Counted from the stretch's first letter, positions 37,127-46,905 are shown. The stretch is DNA of 64,000 nt from an uncultured Armatimonadota bacterium (GCA_903833215.1 CAILEM010000029.1:1-64000); one strand, 5' to 3'. Notes: generated by a model not told the origin, from the letters alone. Program-made: numbers and translations.

Positions 37127-39472
37127 ATGAGTTGTAGTACTGCAAACATCTCGCGTACGGCTGCGATCGTTGTCGCATCGCTTCTTGTCGTGTCTGCCTG
37201 TTTGGCTCAAGACATCTCTGGCGGGAGTTCTCCCGTGAAGAGTTCCAAGTCTAGTTCCTCAAAGAAATCGAGTTCGAAGTCACCGGCGCGATCTGCGCCT
37301 GCCCGTCGTCGAAGCCACTCACGAGTTACACCTAAGCCTCGTGCAAAAACCGCCGCCGAGACCGCAGAAGCTCGCCTTGCCGGTGTCATGAAGGACATTC
37401 GTGGACAGATCGAAGCGGGCAACTTGGATGAAGCCGAAAAGCAGTGTGGAGAGATTTTAGCCACGCGTCCGGCCGACAAGAAGTGGCTCAAACTATCCTC
37501 GGAAATCAAAGCCGCGAGGATGTTGTCGGCAGCGAATACTGCTTTTGAGGCAAGCGATTGGGACCTTGCCGAGGCCAAAGCCAACGAAGCGAATTCGTTG
37601 AACCCAGGTGATGCCGCGATCGGCGAATTGCTCTCGAAACTAAAAGATATCCGCTATAAGGAAGCGATTTCCGATGTCCGCGATACGTCCGACCTTGAGG
37701 CTGCCGAGACAAAGGCAGAAGCGCTGGTTGCGAAATTTCCCGAGGACAAACCTGCGGCCGACCTACTCGAGAAGCTTAAAACTCAACTCCATGATAAAAG
37801 GGTGAAAGACGCTCAAGCCAGTGTCGAATCGGATCCGGACAAGGCCGATCGACTGGCCAAGCTTGTTTTGGAGAAGGATCCAGCCGATCAAGATGCGATT
37901 ACGATCCAAGAGAGGGTCCGTCTTGGGCGCTATGTGAAGGCGATTTCCGAAGCTCAGGCGAAGGCGAAGTCGGACCCGGATGCCGCAAAACAGGCTGCAG
38001 CCAGGGCCTTAGAACTCAAACCGGGCGATCCTACAGCGAAAGACCTCCTGAATTCGATCAACTCCAGTCCGCAGAACAATACGAAGCAGGTTGGAATCGA
38101 CAAGGCAAAGTCCGACCTAGCCCAAGGTCAAACGGCAAAGGCCATACAAGAGTACAAGTCGCTTATCGAGTCGTATCCACTTGACATCGAATTACGCTTT
38201 ACAGCGACCAAAGTCGTGATTGAATCCGGCGCTCTGCTTGAAGGGGCTGATATGGCCGAAGTTGGTATTCGAGTGGCTAAAACTGACGCCGATCGGAACC
38301 GATTCCAATTGCTGATCAGTGACTACCGGGTCAAATTTGAGCCGCTTAATGTCAAGCGGTTCAATGCCGCCATTGAGCTACTGAAGGTGAGTCAGGCCGG
38401 AGCCGCTGCAGACATGTTGGTTGCATCCAGTCGACTCATCGCGGATCGACGTGTGGGACTTGTGACCGAATGGTTGGGTGCATTTGCGGCGGGCCGAGAA
38501 GATCAGGCGGTTGAGGCATTGACGGATTGGCTGAAACTCGGAAACCGAAAACCCGAAGACGCATCGATGTCACCCTTATTCACCGCGATTCCCGACCTTG
38601 TTCACCGGGCTGTGAGCGATGCAAAGGCAGCCGCAGTGATTAAAGAAGCTTTCGGCGCCGACGGGGCACGTCAAATCGAATCGCCGACGGGGCATTCAAC
38701 CTCGGGAACCTTAGCTAATCCGGTGAAGTCCGACAACGGAGCGAGCCTCTCTACGGCGGCGCTTGCTGCTGGCTCTGTGAAAATAAACGCCACCACTGGA
38801 AGCGAAATGGTTTGGGTTCCACAGGGCGTTTTTGTGATGGGCGACAACGCCCAGGTTGACAAGAACGTACAGCCGCTTCCAATCAGCGTGAGACATCAAG
38901 TTCAGTTGGGAGGCTTCTGGATTAGCAAAACCCCAGTGACGGTTAAGCAGTTCAAAGCGTTTTGCCTCGCGACAGGACTTGATTTTTCGAAGTTCGCAGC
39001 TCCCGAGTGGGGCTGGGCCGACGAGCATCCGATGGTGAACGTCACTTGGCAACAAGCCCGGGACTACTGTAAGTGGGCGGGTGGCGAACTTCCCACTGAG
39101 GCGCAATGGGAAAAGGCAGCCAGAGGTTCGGATGGCCTCAAATACCCTTGGGGTAATCCATGGGATGGCACACGGGTTACTTGGAATGCTCGTCAGACTT
39201 CACCCGTTGGTTCTCACCCAACTGGGGCAAGTCCCTATGGCTGCTTGGACATGTCGGGCAATGTTTGGCAGTGGTGCCTGGACTGGTACGCGGTGATTGA
39301 TCCGGCGAAGTCTAGCCAAGACCCGATGGGGCCAGAGACGGGCGAAGAGCACGTCATGCGAGGGGGCGGATGGGATGTGAACCTTCCCGCCAACCTACGC
39401 TGTGCTACACGCAATCAAGCCCATCCGTTTGTGGCGAAGGACAATATCGGCTTTCGGATTGTCAGTCAGTGA
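37127..39472 (+). CDS. Exported lipoprotein with TPR-like helices and FGE-sulfatase-like domain
   Basis: A 781-residue exported protein. The signal peptide ends VVSAC, a plausible lipobox, although signal peptidase I cleavage after the following residues is also possible. A basic Ser/Lys/Pro linker leads to about 480 residues of helical repeats with TPR-like spacing (for example ADKAAADLLEKL-type units). The C-terminal 230 residues are an FGE-sulfatase domain (MVWVPQGVFVMGD, LPTEAQWEKAARG, GNVWQWCLDWY, RGGGWD, NIGFRIV). In true formylglycine-generating enzyme two cysteines five apart do the chemistry. Here only RCATRN has Cys and the partner position is Pro, so it is probably non-catalytic and binds a ligand. 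The track start 23 codons earlier is unlikely. A strong hairpin follows the stop. Confidence 0.82.
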   Translation: MSCSTANISRTAAIVVASLLVVSACLAQDISGGSSPVKSSKSSSSKKSSSKSPARSAPARRRSHSRVTPKPRAKTAAETAEARLAGVMKDIRGQIEAGNLDEAEKQCGEILATRPADKKWLKLSSEIKAARMLSAANTAFEASDWDLAEAKANEANSLNPGDAAIGELLSKLKDIRYKEAISDVRDTSDLEAAETKAEALVAKFPEDKPAADLLEKLKTQLHDKRVKDAQASVESDPDKADRLAKLVLEKDPADQDAITIQERVRLGRYVKAISEAQAKAKSDPDAAKQAAARALELKPGDPTAKDLLNSINSSPQNNTKQVGIDKAKSDLAQGQTAKAIQEYKSLIESYPLDIELRFTATKVVIESGALLEGADMAEVGIRVAKTDADRNRFQLLISDYRVKFEPLNVKRFNAAIELLKVSQAGAAADMLVASSRLIADRRVGLVTEWLGAFAAGREDQAVEALTDWLKLGNRKPEDASMSPLFTAIPDLVHRAVSDAKAAAVIKEAFGADGARQIESPTGHSTSGTLANPVKSDNGASLSTAALAAGSVKINATTGSEMVWVPQGVFVMGDNAQVDKNVQPLPISVRHQVQLGGFWISKTPVTVKQFKAFCLATGLDFSKFAAPEWGWADEHPMVNVTWQQARDYCKWAGGELPTEAQWEKAARGSDGLKYPWGNPWDGTRVTWNARQTSPVGSHPTGASPYGCLDMSGNVWQWCLDWYAVIDPAKSSQDPMGPETGEEHVMRGGGWDVNLPANLRCATRNQAHPFVAKDNIGFRIVSQ

Positions 39473-39488
39473 GCCGGGGCCCAAGCCG

Positions 39489-39527
39489 ATCCGCTGTGCC
39501 GCCTGCTATCCAGTCGGCACAGCGGAT
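39489..39527 (+). terminator. Strong hairpin after the FGE-domain gene
   Basis: ATCCGCTGTGCCG and CGGCACAGCGGAT form a perfect 13-bp stem with a 13-base loop, 17 bases after the stop of the plus-strand gene. There is no T-run behind it, so termination may be Rho-assisted or the hairpin may protect the mRNA 3' end. Confidence 0.7.
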
Positions 39528-39546
39528 TGAGTGAGTGGCGATCTGA

Positions 39547-39572
39547 TGGCTCAACTCGTTACCGTTGAGCCA
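39547..39572 (-). terminator. Hairpin after the beta-galactosidase gene
   Basis: TGGCTCAAC and GTTGAGCCA form a perfect 9-bp stem with an 8-base loop, 13 bases beyond the minus-strand stop. Together with the preceding hairpin it separates two convergent transcripts. No T-run is present on either side. Confidence 0.6.
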
Positions 39573-39585
39573 CCCGTAATGCTCC

Positions 39586-42500
39586 TTAACGAATGTCCAA
39601 CTCAGCTAGAGACGCAAAGCCACCGTTGGACCACTCACTTACGGCAACGAGCCTTAGGAATCGTGCCTTCGTAGGGTGTGCCAGCCGAATCGTTTGCACC
39701 GCATCCGAGTTGGGAAGGTCTCCTTGAGCAGCAGATTTGCCCCAAGTCATTCCGTCGTCACTTAGATAGATTTCGTAGCCACGAATGCGACCATTTGACA
39801 TGTCCTGCCTCGGTGTCAAAAGCACACTGGACACCAAGGTCGGAGAAACGAAATCGACGACTAGGGAGTGTGGAGACGGATCGACGGTGGGCGTATATCG
39901 TGTGTGCCAAAACGTGCTTGGATCGTTGTCGGTAGCGTGCGACGCGTTTCCTTCACCATTCTCAAAGCTACTAGCCGTCGTTTTCCAACGCAATTTGGCT
40001 GGCAATGGCTTGACGGCGATGATGCCCTCGAAGCTGGGTGTTCGAACGCCCATTCGAGTTGGTCGATCGACTTCGATCGGCGCGGTGTAGGTCGTCCAAA
40101 CCTTGCCGTCATTGGATATCTCAATCGGGCCATCACTCATAAGGCTCGTCTTGCCATCCCCGCTCTGGGACACAAGAATTGGCATTGCAGACCGCTTTGG
40201 AACCTGCATCGGGAGAGAGCTTGTTCCGATGTGAAGTACGTAGGAGAAACGTCTCGGCGTACAGTCGAGCCGATATTCGGGGAGCGGTCTGGGACCGCAT
40301 GATGATGAACCTACACCTAGTGTCTTGCCAGACAGGATTAACACCGTGGCATCCGACTTTGGGAGGTCAATGCGATACGCGACATCTTCCATTTGTTCAT
40401 CTCTGTAAGGAAGTGCCGAGAACTGGAGTGGTTCGTCGGCCGACATCGCGGCCAGGGTCGGAATCCCGTTTCCACTGAGGGTGAGCCACTTCAAATCTTC
40501 ATGATTGCCGCATTCCTGAGGCTTTTCATAAGGCGTCATCTGCTCCGTCACCGAACTCGTATAGAGTCCAATGTCCGAGCCTCGTTTGCGGTCGGAGTAA
40601 TTCTCCATCGGGCCGCGCGCAAAATACTTTAGCTCTTTCAAATTTGGATTCAGTAGGAGCCTTACACCTAAGCGAGCCAAGCTAATGTTCTGGCCAGACG
40701 GTGAAACGCCGTTATCTACTGCAATCGTCCCGTTGGGATAGACCGTGAATGCCGCAAAGTGATGTGCCGAAAAACCGTTGGTCCCTTGATATCGAACACT
40801 TGAGGAGACAATAACTTCCCCCGTTGCCTTCTTTTGTGTTGTGAGTCCCAAGACTTCGGGAACGAGCTTGGCGAGGCCGGCCGTTGCCCAGCCATGTGCA
40901 GCCCATCCGTCATCGTTTCGATGTTGGGCACGCCATAGGTGGAGCTTGGGACCGCCGCCCGGAAGTAATACATTTCTGCCGTCCCTAGTTAGCTCCGAGA
41001 GAGTCCCGGTTGAGTGACTGAATTCCACTGAGAAGCCTGCGCCTTTGATTTGAATATCCCCAGTCCGTGACTTGGTCACTTCAAGAGATCCGGATAGATC
41101 AGGCGTCCCAACATTTGTCGGTGTATGGATCGCGAATTGAGCGTTTGCGACCTCATACCCATGGGATGCCCATCGTTCGTCTGTCTTTAGGCAGGCAGCC
41201 AAATTGAGATAAAGAGACGAATCCGCCGAAAGTTTGAACTTGGGCAGGTTAAGGCTAAGTTCTTTCTCTGCGCCTGGCAGCAGCGATATTGATGGAATTT
41301 GGCCTGAGACAACCGTTCCAGAGTCAGACACGAGGGTCCATTTGAAATCGAATTTCGATAGATCAGTGAACGAGAATCGATTTTTTACTAGGATTCTTCC
41401 GTTGCCCAAGTCCTTGAACCCGACCCATTGGTAGGCCCGCTTCAACTCAGGGAAGTGCGGTTTAGGTGATCTGTCTGAAAAAACGACGCCTTTATGGATG
41501 AAGTACTGGTCATTTGGCACTTCACCAAAGCCGCCGCCGTAGGCCAGGATCGGGTGCTTTGGATTTCGCCGATTCCACAAGCCCTGATCCTCCCACTCCC
41601 AAATGGCACCGCCCATGAGTGCTGGATATTTATCGATGAGGTCGTTATATTCACCTACCGAACCCATGGAATTGTTCATGGCATGGGCGTACTCACAGAG
41701 ATACATCGGCAGCGTACGTCGAGGGTCATTGGCAATCGACTCCAAGCTCGCGGGGTCGGTGTACATGTGGCTTTCGATCGATGCTGGATTACCTTGGAAT
41801 TCATCACCAAACGGTTCGTAGTGGGTTGGGCGTGAAGGGTCCAACGCCTTGACGACACGCTGGGCTGAGTGGAAATTGGTGCCTCCGCCGCACTCATTTC
41901 CCATCGACCAAATCACAACCGAGGCGTGATTCTTGAAGTTCTCGACGTTGGCGACATTTCGATCGACCACCATTTTCTCAAACCGGGGCTCATTGTCGAG
42001 AACACCCATGTAGCCGTGACTCTCTGCATTTGCCTCGGCCACGAGGTAGATCCCCCACTCGTCACAAAGCTCGTACCACCGTGGATCGTCCGAGTAGTGG
42101 CAGGTGCGGACGTGATTGCAGTTCGCACGTTTCAGCATGGTGAGGTCACGAATCATATCGGCCTCGGTGACGTAGTGGCCCGTCTCCGGACTCATTTCGT
42201 GTCGGTTCGCGCCCTTCAACTTGACCGGTTTGCCGTTGATCATGAAGACTCGGTTAACGATTTCAATCTTCCTGAATCCAATCTTGTGAGCAATGATTTC
42301 TGTTTCATCGTCAAGGGTCAATACCACCGTATATAGATTCGGATCTTCTGCTGACCACTTCTTGGGATGGGTGACTTGTCCCTCAAGCGTCACGCTCGCC
42401 TCGTCGCCTGGCTTCAATACGGGAGTTTGACCCTTGAGGGTAACTCCGGGAACGGGCTTGCCGTCAGGGCCATAAAGAACGGCAGCTATTGGCTTCGAAG

Positions 42501-43314
42501 GGGATGACTCGCGGCCATAGTTGTGGATTTTGTTGACAATCTTGAGACTCGCATCGTGGTACTTGGAGTCGAACTCGGTCGTGATAAAAGTGTCCTGAAT
42601 GTGGAGCTTTGGCGCTGACCATAGGGTGACGTTGCGGAAAATTCCTGAAAGCCGCCACATATCCTGATCTTCAAAGTACGACCCGGATGTGTAACGGTAG
42701 ACCTCAACGGCGACGTCGTTCTTTCCCTTTCGAAGGAAGGGCGTGATGTCAAATTCGGCCGCATTTCGAGAGTTTTGCGAGTAGCCGACCTTTTCGCCGT
42801 TGATCCACAGGAAGAATCCAGCGTCCACGCCATCAAACTTTAGAAACACCTCTCGTCCTTCCCAACCAGCGGGAACGCTGAAGGATCTGCGATAGGAACC
42901 CACTGGGTTCCGTTCCTCATAGGCCGTCCAATCCTTGGGCGGCTCGCTCATCACCTTTGGCCAGTTCTTCTGGAATGTATAAGTGGAGTTGCTGTAATAG
43001 GGTGTTCCGTAGCCTAAGACTTGCCAATTTGACGGCACTGGGATCGTTTTCCAACCGGAGACATCAAACGACTGTTTGTAGAAGTCGACCGGACGCTCCT
43101 CGGGGCGCTTCACCCAGTGAAACTTCCAGGCGCCATTGAGCGAGTGGGAATATGTTGACGCGGCCCTATCTGTTCGAAGCGCTTGCTTTAAGTCGCCGTA
43201 CGGAACCAGTGTGCTGTGATAAGGCAGCTTGTTGACACCCTGCGTCTGCTCGTTTTCAATTTCGGGCGGGATAGAGGCAGTTGCGAGTTGATGAAGTGCG
43301 AAAAAGAGAATCAT
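39586..43314 (-). CDS. Secreted GH2 beta-galactosidase (LacZ type) with C-terminal F5/8C domain
   Basis: A 1242-residue exported enzyme. After a short signal peptide come the GH2 sugar-binding domain (LNGAWKFHWVKRPEERP, PVGSYRRSFSVP), the Ig-like domain, and the TIM barrel with acid/base Glu in VIWSMGNECGG and nucleophile Glu in YLCEYAHAMNNS. The small-chain beta-galactosidase domain follows (VEFSHSTGTLSEL, LKYFARGPMENYSDR). The last about 150 residues resemble a discoidin/F5-8C carbohydrate-binding domain (ASHATDNDPSTFWHTRYTP). It should hydrolyse terminal beta-galactosides, perhaps from galactan or glycoprotein glycans, at the cell surface. It is longer than E. coli LacZ because of the export signal and binding domain. 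It may belong to the regulon of the nearby LacI-type protein. Confidence 0.93.
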   Translation of the reverse strand: MILFFALHQLATASIPPEIENEQTQGVNKLPYHSTLVPYGDLKQALRTDRAASTYSHSLNGAWKFHWVKRPEERPVDFYKQSFDVSGWKTIPVPSNWQVLGYGTPYYSNSTYTFQKNWPKVMSEPPKDWTAYEERNPVGSYRRSFSVPAGWEGREVFLKFDGVDAGFFLWINGEKVGYSQNSRNAAEFDITPFLRKGKNDVAVEVYRYTSGSYFEDQDMWRLSGIFRNVTLWSAPKLHIQDTFITTEFDSKYHDASLKIVNKIHNYGRESSPSKPIAAVLYGPDGKPVPGVTLKGQTPVLKPGDEASVTLEGQVTHPKKWSAEDPNLYTVVLTLDDETEIIAHKIGFRKIEIVNRVFMINGKPVKLKGANRHEMSPETGHYVTEADMIRDLTMLKRANCNHVRTCHYSDDPRWYELCDEWGIYLVAEANAESHGYMGVLDNEPRFEKMVVDRNVANVENFKNHASVVIWSMGNECGGGTNFHSAQRVVKALDPSRPTHYEPFGDEFQGNPASIESHMYTDPASLESIANDPRRTLPMYLCEYAHAMNNSMGSVGEYNDLIDKYPALMGGAIWEWEDQGLWNRRNPKHPILAYGGGFGEVPNDQYFIHKGVVFSDRSPKPHFPELKRAYQWVGFKDLGNGRILVKNRFSFTDLSKFDFKWTLVSDSGTVVSGQIPSISLLPGAEKELSLNLPKFKLSADSSLYLNLAACLKTDERWASHGYEVANAQFAIHTPTNVGTPDLSGSLEVTKSRTGDIQIKGAGFSVEFSHSTGTLSELTRDGRNVLLPGGGPKLHLWRAQHRNDDGWAAHGWATAGLAKLVPEVLGLTTQKKATGEVIVSSSVRYQGTNGFSAHHFAAFTVYPNGTIAVDNGVSPSGQNISLARLGVRLLLNPNLKELKYFARGPMENYSDRKRGSDIGLYTSSVTEQMTPYEKPQECGNHEDLKWLTLSGNGIPTLAAMSADEPLQFSALPYRDEQMEDVAYRIDLPKSDATVLILSGKTLGVGSSSCGPRPLPEYRLDCTPRRFSYVLHIGTSSLPMQVPKRSAMPILVSQSGDGKTSLMSDGPIEISNDGKVWTTYTAPIEVDRPTRMGVRTPSFEGIIAVKPLPAKLRWKTTASSFENGEGNASHATDNDPSTFWHTRYTPTVDPSPHSLVVDFVSPTLVSSVLLTPRQDMSNGRIRGYEIYLSDDGMTWGKSAAQGDLPNSDAVQTIRLAHPTKARFLRLVAVSEWSNGGFASLAELDIR

Positions 43315-43644
43315 GTCGTGCCGTGCTGAATGAGTTGGTGAGTAAACACCCTAGGAGGTGCCGCGCAAGCGGATCGCTGATGTCTTGAGTGAGTGCAAAA
43401 GACAAATGGGGGATCCATTGTCGGTCTGCGTTCTCTCGTTGTTAAGGAATAGGCGGATGTGCCGGGTGCCAGAACCTCAGGAGTAGCGGAGCCCAGAGTT
43501 AGGTCCGCCATTTCGGCGCTGTGTGCCACCGTCCGTTTCATTAGGCTCTTTCTGTCTGAAGCCATTCTGCCATTCGGTTACTCAAACTTACCCCAGCTAT
43601 GAAGGCAACTTTCTCTAAACGAAGAGGCATCGAGTCGGGATTTA
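43315..43644. other. Intergenic region upstream of the beta-galactosidase
   Basis: About 330 bases that should include the promoter of the GH2 gene. An 84-codon minus-strand frame ends in a 4-nt overlap with the GH2 start, but its composition is not protein-like and it has no ribosome binding site. No repeat or RNA gene is apparent. Confidence 0.45.
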
Positions 43645-44400
43645 TCAGGAAGCTTCGGTGGAACCCGAACGATCATCTTGCGGCTCGCTTTCGGGCACTT
43701 TGACGCGGGTCGCATCAGCAGGTGGATCTATCAGCCCGTAGCAGGCGAACTTAGCACCTGATCGAACTGCCCATGCTGAATCGCCATAGGACCAGTGCCA
43801 GAACTCGTCCCGGCAATTGGACAGTCCCGTCGAGTGCATGACGTAGCATAGAAGTCGGCGATTCTCTGCAGACTTGGCGCTCAATCCCGCCACCGCAGTT
43901 GGTGCTCCTTTCCAGCCCTCAACTGGGGACCGCATGTCGAGATGCTCTCCCGTGTCACGACGAACGATTCCAACATCGACGGCAGCACCGGTGCAGTGCC
44001 CGGGAGGTGCTTTTGCGTCGGGTGGAGCGAAGAAGCGGTTGGTCATTCGTCGCAAGACAGACTCCGTCCATTCTGGGTGCTCCTCCTTGGCTTTATTGTA
44101 GTTACTCCAATACATTTCAGCTTGCTGCTCAAGGGTCCGAAGCGCAGTGAAGATTCTTAGCTCAAGTTCGCCTGGCAAATTGTCGGTTGCCGTCTTCAGC
44201 GCGATTGCCACACTTTCGCGAACGTACGGCAGGCAGTAGTCGTTGAACGACAACTCGGGATTCGTCTCCCTTAGATCGACAAGTCGCTCCCCGTTATCTC
44301 GAATTGGGATTCGGTTCGCGAGTCGAAACGGTTCTGGAACTGACGGAACGTCTGATATTTGGAACCTGGCGAATTCGATTTTAGGCTGCGCGATGATCAT
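43645..44400 (-). CDS. VanX/DdpX-like D-Ala-D-Ala dipeptidase (M15D)
   Basis: A 251-residue zinc peptidase without a signal peptide. GHCTGAAVDVG provides the HxxGxAxD metal-binding motif of M15 peptidases and EFWHWSYG the catalytic Glu and third His ligand, with the upstream Arg in ALRTLEQQAEMYW typical of VanX-like enzymes. The expected reaction is cleavage of D-alanyl-D-alanine in the cytoplasm, for dipeptide recycling. Without vanH, vanA or vanRS genes nearby, a vancomycin-resistance role is not indicated. A ribosome binding site is weak. Confidence 0.86.
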   Translation of the reverse strand: MIIAQPKIEFARFQISDVPSVPEPFRLANRIPIRDNGERLVDLRETNPELSFNDYCLPYVRESVAIALKTATDNLPGELELRIFTALRTLEQQAEMYWSNYNKAKEEHPEWTESVLRRMTNRFFAPPDAKAPPGHCTGAAVDVGIVRRDTGEHLDMRSPVEGWKGAPTAVAGLSAKSAENRRLLCYVMHSTGLSNCRDEFWHWSYGDSAWAVRSGAKFACYGLIDPPADATRVKVPESEPQDDRSGSTEAS

Positions 44401-44462
44401 TCTTGGCCACTGTTATATTAGCTGTGCCTTGTTTCGTTTGACCATTGTTTCGATTGCTTGTC

Positions 44463-45173
44463 TTAACCACCAAAAAGTCGACTAAGGAACCCTTTCTTCT
44501 TTTCACGCGGGATATAGGCGAAGATTCGCTGCTCGGTATGGCGTTCCAACTCTGTCCTGCGCTCGATATTGTCGTCGTTGATAATCGTTCGTGAACCTGG
44601 CTTTCGCAGGTCGACGAAGACGTACTGCGGACCGAGCTGGTTCGCGAAGGTGCTTAACTCGGCATCACCGCTCAAAGCCAAATCATACGGAAGCGGCTCA
44701 GCATCCGGTACCGCCCTTAATCTCGCACTCCCAAATTCAGATTCAGGATCCAGCGTGAGTTTGAGCGCTCCGTCGAAAAAGGAAGAAATGTCTTGGTAAA
44801 CGTAATCAAGAAACGCGGGGTCGTGGCAGGCAAAGAATATCTGCGAGGTCTCTTCTTGCTCGGAAAGTACGTCCACGTACCAGTAATTCCCGAACCCGTC
44901 GTGAGCGAATCCAAATCCTCGGTTTAGGCTCGCAACCGCCCCATACTCATAGGTGTCGGCTGTGAAATCAACATCGATCAGCAAACCCTCGATTCCGGAG
45001 CAGATTTTGATGGTCTCTCGCAGGTCCACCGGTAGCTTCGCACCGAGTTTTGCTTCGATGGATTGAATGGAAGCCTCGTCCACGCCGGGCAGAAACTTCA
45101 ACTTAATCTTGCCTCCATCATCATCCCGCCAGTTGCTGCTTGAAGCTTTGTCTTTGAATTCAGTGATGGTCAT
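44463..45173 (-). CDS. SUKH (SMI1/KNR4) domain protein
   Basis: A 236-residue cytoplasmic protein. The block IQSIEAKLGAKLPVDLRETIKICSGIEG is the characteristic start of the SMI1/KNR4 superfamily, followed by AHDGFGNYWYVDV. The last 25 residues are basic (REKKKGFLSRLFGG), perhaps for membrane or protein contact. Many bacterial SUKH proteins are immunity proteins of contact-dependent or polymorphic toxins, but no toxin gene lies beside this one, so a solitary regulatory role is equally possible. AGGA precedes the ATG. It is 34 bases downstream of the GT-C gene on the same strand. Confidence 0.8.
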   Translation of the reverse strand: MTITEFKDKASSSNWRDDDGGKIKLKFLPGVDEASIQSIEAKLGAKLPVDLRETIKICSGIEGLLIDVDFTADTYEYGAVASLNRGFGFAHDGFGNYWYVDVLSEQEETSQIFFACHDPAFLDYVYQDISSFFDGALKLTLDPESEFGSARLRAVPDAEPLPYDLALSGDAELSTFANQLGPQYVFVDLRKPGSRTIINDDNIERRTELERHTEQRIFAYIPREKKKGFLSRLFGG

Positions 45174-45207
45174 GGTAGTTGTTCCTGCTGCAGGATGTTA
45201 TTGAAAC

Positions 45208-46905
45208 TTACCGAATGGGATCCTTCGCGGATCGCTGTGGCGTGACAACAGCATCCTTGACAATCACCACCTTGATCCCCTCCGGGAGAAAGATCCCTTC
45301 TCTCCGAACTCCGGCCTGTACACGTGGTACCAGGCGGTCACGTGCTTCTTTCACTCTCTTCGCATTGTAAGTGAAATACTCCGCTGTGAGGTACGGGCTG
45401 CCAGGCAGGAGTTCCATGGATACGAAGTTGCAGCGACCCATCTCAAGGTGGTCGAAGTAAAGCCTTGACCCAGGGTGGGCCATTTCAAACCGCCAACGGA
45501 TGTACTCTGGACTCCACTGGTTGATCATCCCCGTGAATGTTGTCGGGACCTTGGGGTCGATGTCAGCAAGAACCATGTCCACTGCTTTGTACAGTGCACG
45601 ATAGGGCCACGGGAAGGAACTCCAGGCAGGTCGATTGCGTGTCACGAGGCGAGGGACACCGTCGGCGTACAGGAGGGCACTGGGCAGGAACATCAAAACG
45701 CCGAGAGCGGCGGCAACTCGCCGCCATCCAGTCGAAGTTAACCGGTCGTAGCCCTGTGCTAACGTGAACGCTGCGACGAGGAACAGCATCGGAACCACGG
45801 TTGCGATGTATCGATCTGCCTTGAGCGGATGCTTCGCCATTGCGCCAAAGCCGATTGCAAAAAAGATTAGAAGGAAGCGTACATTCGGCTCCTTGATCCA
45901 CTTCAGCGCACCCAACCCGGAGAGGATGACAACGATGCCGAGCAGAATCGAACTGCTGTACTCCGTAAAGAACACACGAGGATAGTAGAGAAGTGATTCG
46001 GCGAGGGAAAGTCCGCTACTGGCATTCGTGGCGAAGGCAACGAACCCATTCCATTTGCCCTCCATCGTAAACCACAGGTAACCCAGCGCCACCACCGGAA
46101 CCCACAACCATAGGTTCTCGCGCCTCCATGGTTGCCACTGACGAATTGTCAGTTGGCAGACACCAACCGCGGCAATTGCGAACAATCCGTAGTTGTACTT
46201 GGTGAAAAAAGTGAGGGCCAAGGCAAGGCCAGTGGCGAGGGCGGTCATTTCCGTACCCCGTCTCAGGTGCCAGAGATAGGCCCAGATCGCAAGGAGGGTC
46301 GTAAGGGTTCCAGGCACTTCAAGCATGTTTGTTCCCGCGTACTCCATGAGCAACGGAGACCCCAAGAACAAAAGCGAAGCGATCAGCCCAACGATATGTC
46401 CTTGCTTTTCGTCCAAAAGGCACCCGATTTTGAAGAGCAGGGCCGCTGAAGCTACAAATCCAACAGCGGTGCAGGCAAGGGCAACCGTTTGGGAGCTTCC
46501 AAAAATGGCGAACATGCTGCCCATGGCGAAAGAGCTTACGGGTGGATAGAGCAGATCTCCGGTTGCGACGGCTGTCCAGGCTGCGCCAAGGTTCAGGTGG
46601 CGAAGCCCCTCGGAGACCCCAAAGGCTTTGTATATGAACACAGACTCGTCCCACATAAGCGGTCCGCGTTGCATCGAGACGAAGACGAATATGGTCGTCG
46701 TGGCGGCAACGGACAGCGCCATGCAGGCCGCGAAGGTTCTTCGAATGAGAAAGGCGTTGGGGTTCTCAGGTTCGAGAGCGAGCGGTTCTTGTGGTTGCCA
46801 GCGCTTTCGAAACCAAAACGCAATTACGAGCAGGAGCATCGCTGGACCGTATAGCCGCATCGAAGCGCCAATAAGTAGGATCCGCCAAAGTGCGTCGTCG
46901 CTCAA
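45208..46905 (-). CDS. Integral membrane GT-C glycosyltransferase (GT39/ArnT-like)
   Basis: A 565-residue polytopic membrane protein with about ten to twelve TM helices. The loop between the first helices contains RGPLMWDESVFIYKA, the Asp-Glu motif seen in PMT/ArnT-type glycosyltransferases, which use polyprenyl-phosphate sugars. The C-terminal soluble part (about 440-565) faces the outside. The acceptor could be a lipid, glycan or exported protein. The start is a TTG. An ATG at residue 16 is less likely because the first helix would be cut. Confidence 0.83.
   Translation of the reverse strand: MSDDALWRILLIGASMRLYGPAMLLLVIAFWFRKRWQPQEPLALEPENPNAFLIRRTFAACMALSVAATTTIFVFVSMQRGPLMWDESVFIYKAFGVSEGLRHLNLGAAWTAVATGDLLYPPVSSFAMGSMFAIFGSSQTVALACTAVGFVASAALLFKIGCLLDEKQGHIVGLIASLLFLGSPLLMEYAGTNMLEVPGTLTTLLAIWAYLWHLRRGTEMTALATGLALALTFFTKYNYGLFAIAAVGVCQLTIRQWQPWRRENLWLWVPVVALGYLWFTMEGKWNGFVAFATNASSGLSLAESLLYYPRVFFTEYSSSILLGIVVILSGLGALKWIKEPNVRFLLIFFAIGFGAMAKHPLKADRYIATVVPMLFLVAAFTLAQGYDRLTSTGWRRVAAALGVLMFLPSALLYADGVPRLVTRNRPAWSSFPWPYRALYKAVDMVLADIDPKVPTTFTGMINQWSPEYIRWRFEMAHPGSRLYFDHLEMGRCNFVSMELLPGSPYLTAEYFTYNAKRVKEARDRLVPRVQAGVRREGIFLPEGIKVVIVKDAVVTPQRSAKDPIR

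Noticed and set aside
43311-43565. 84-codon minus-strand ORF overlapping the GH2 start by 4 nt
   Set aside because: The ATGA overlap suggests coupling, but the sequence has no ribosome binding site, no fold-like pattern and a composition unlike coding neighbours.
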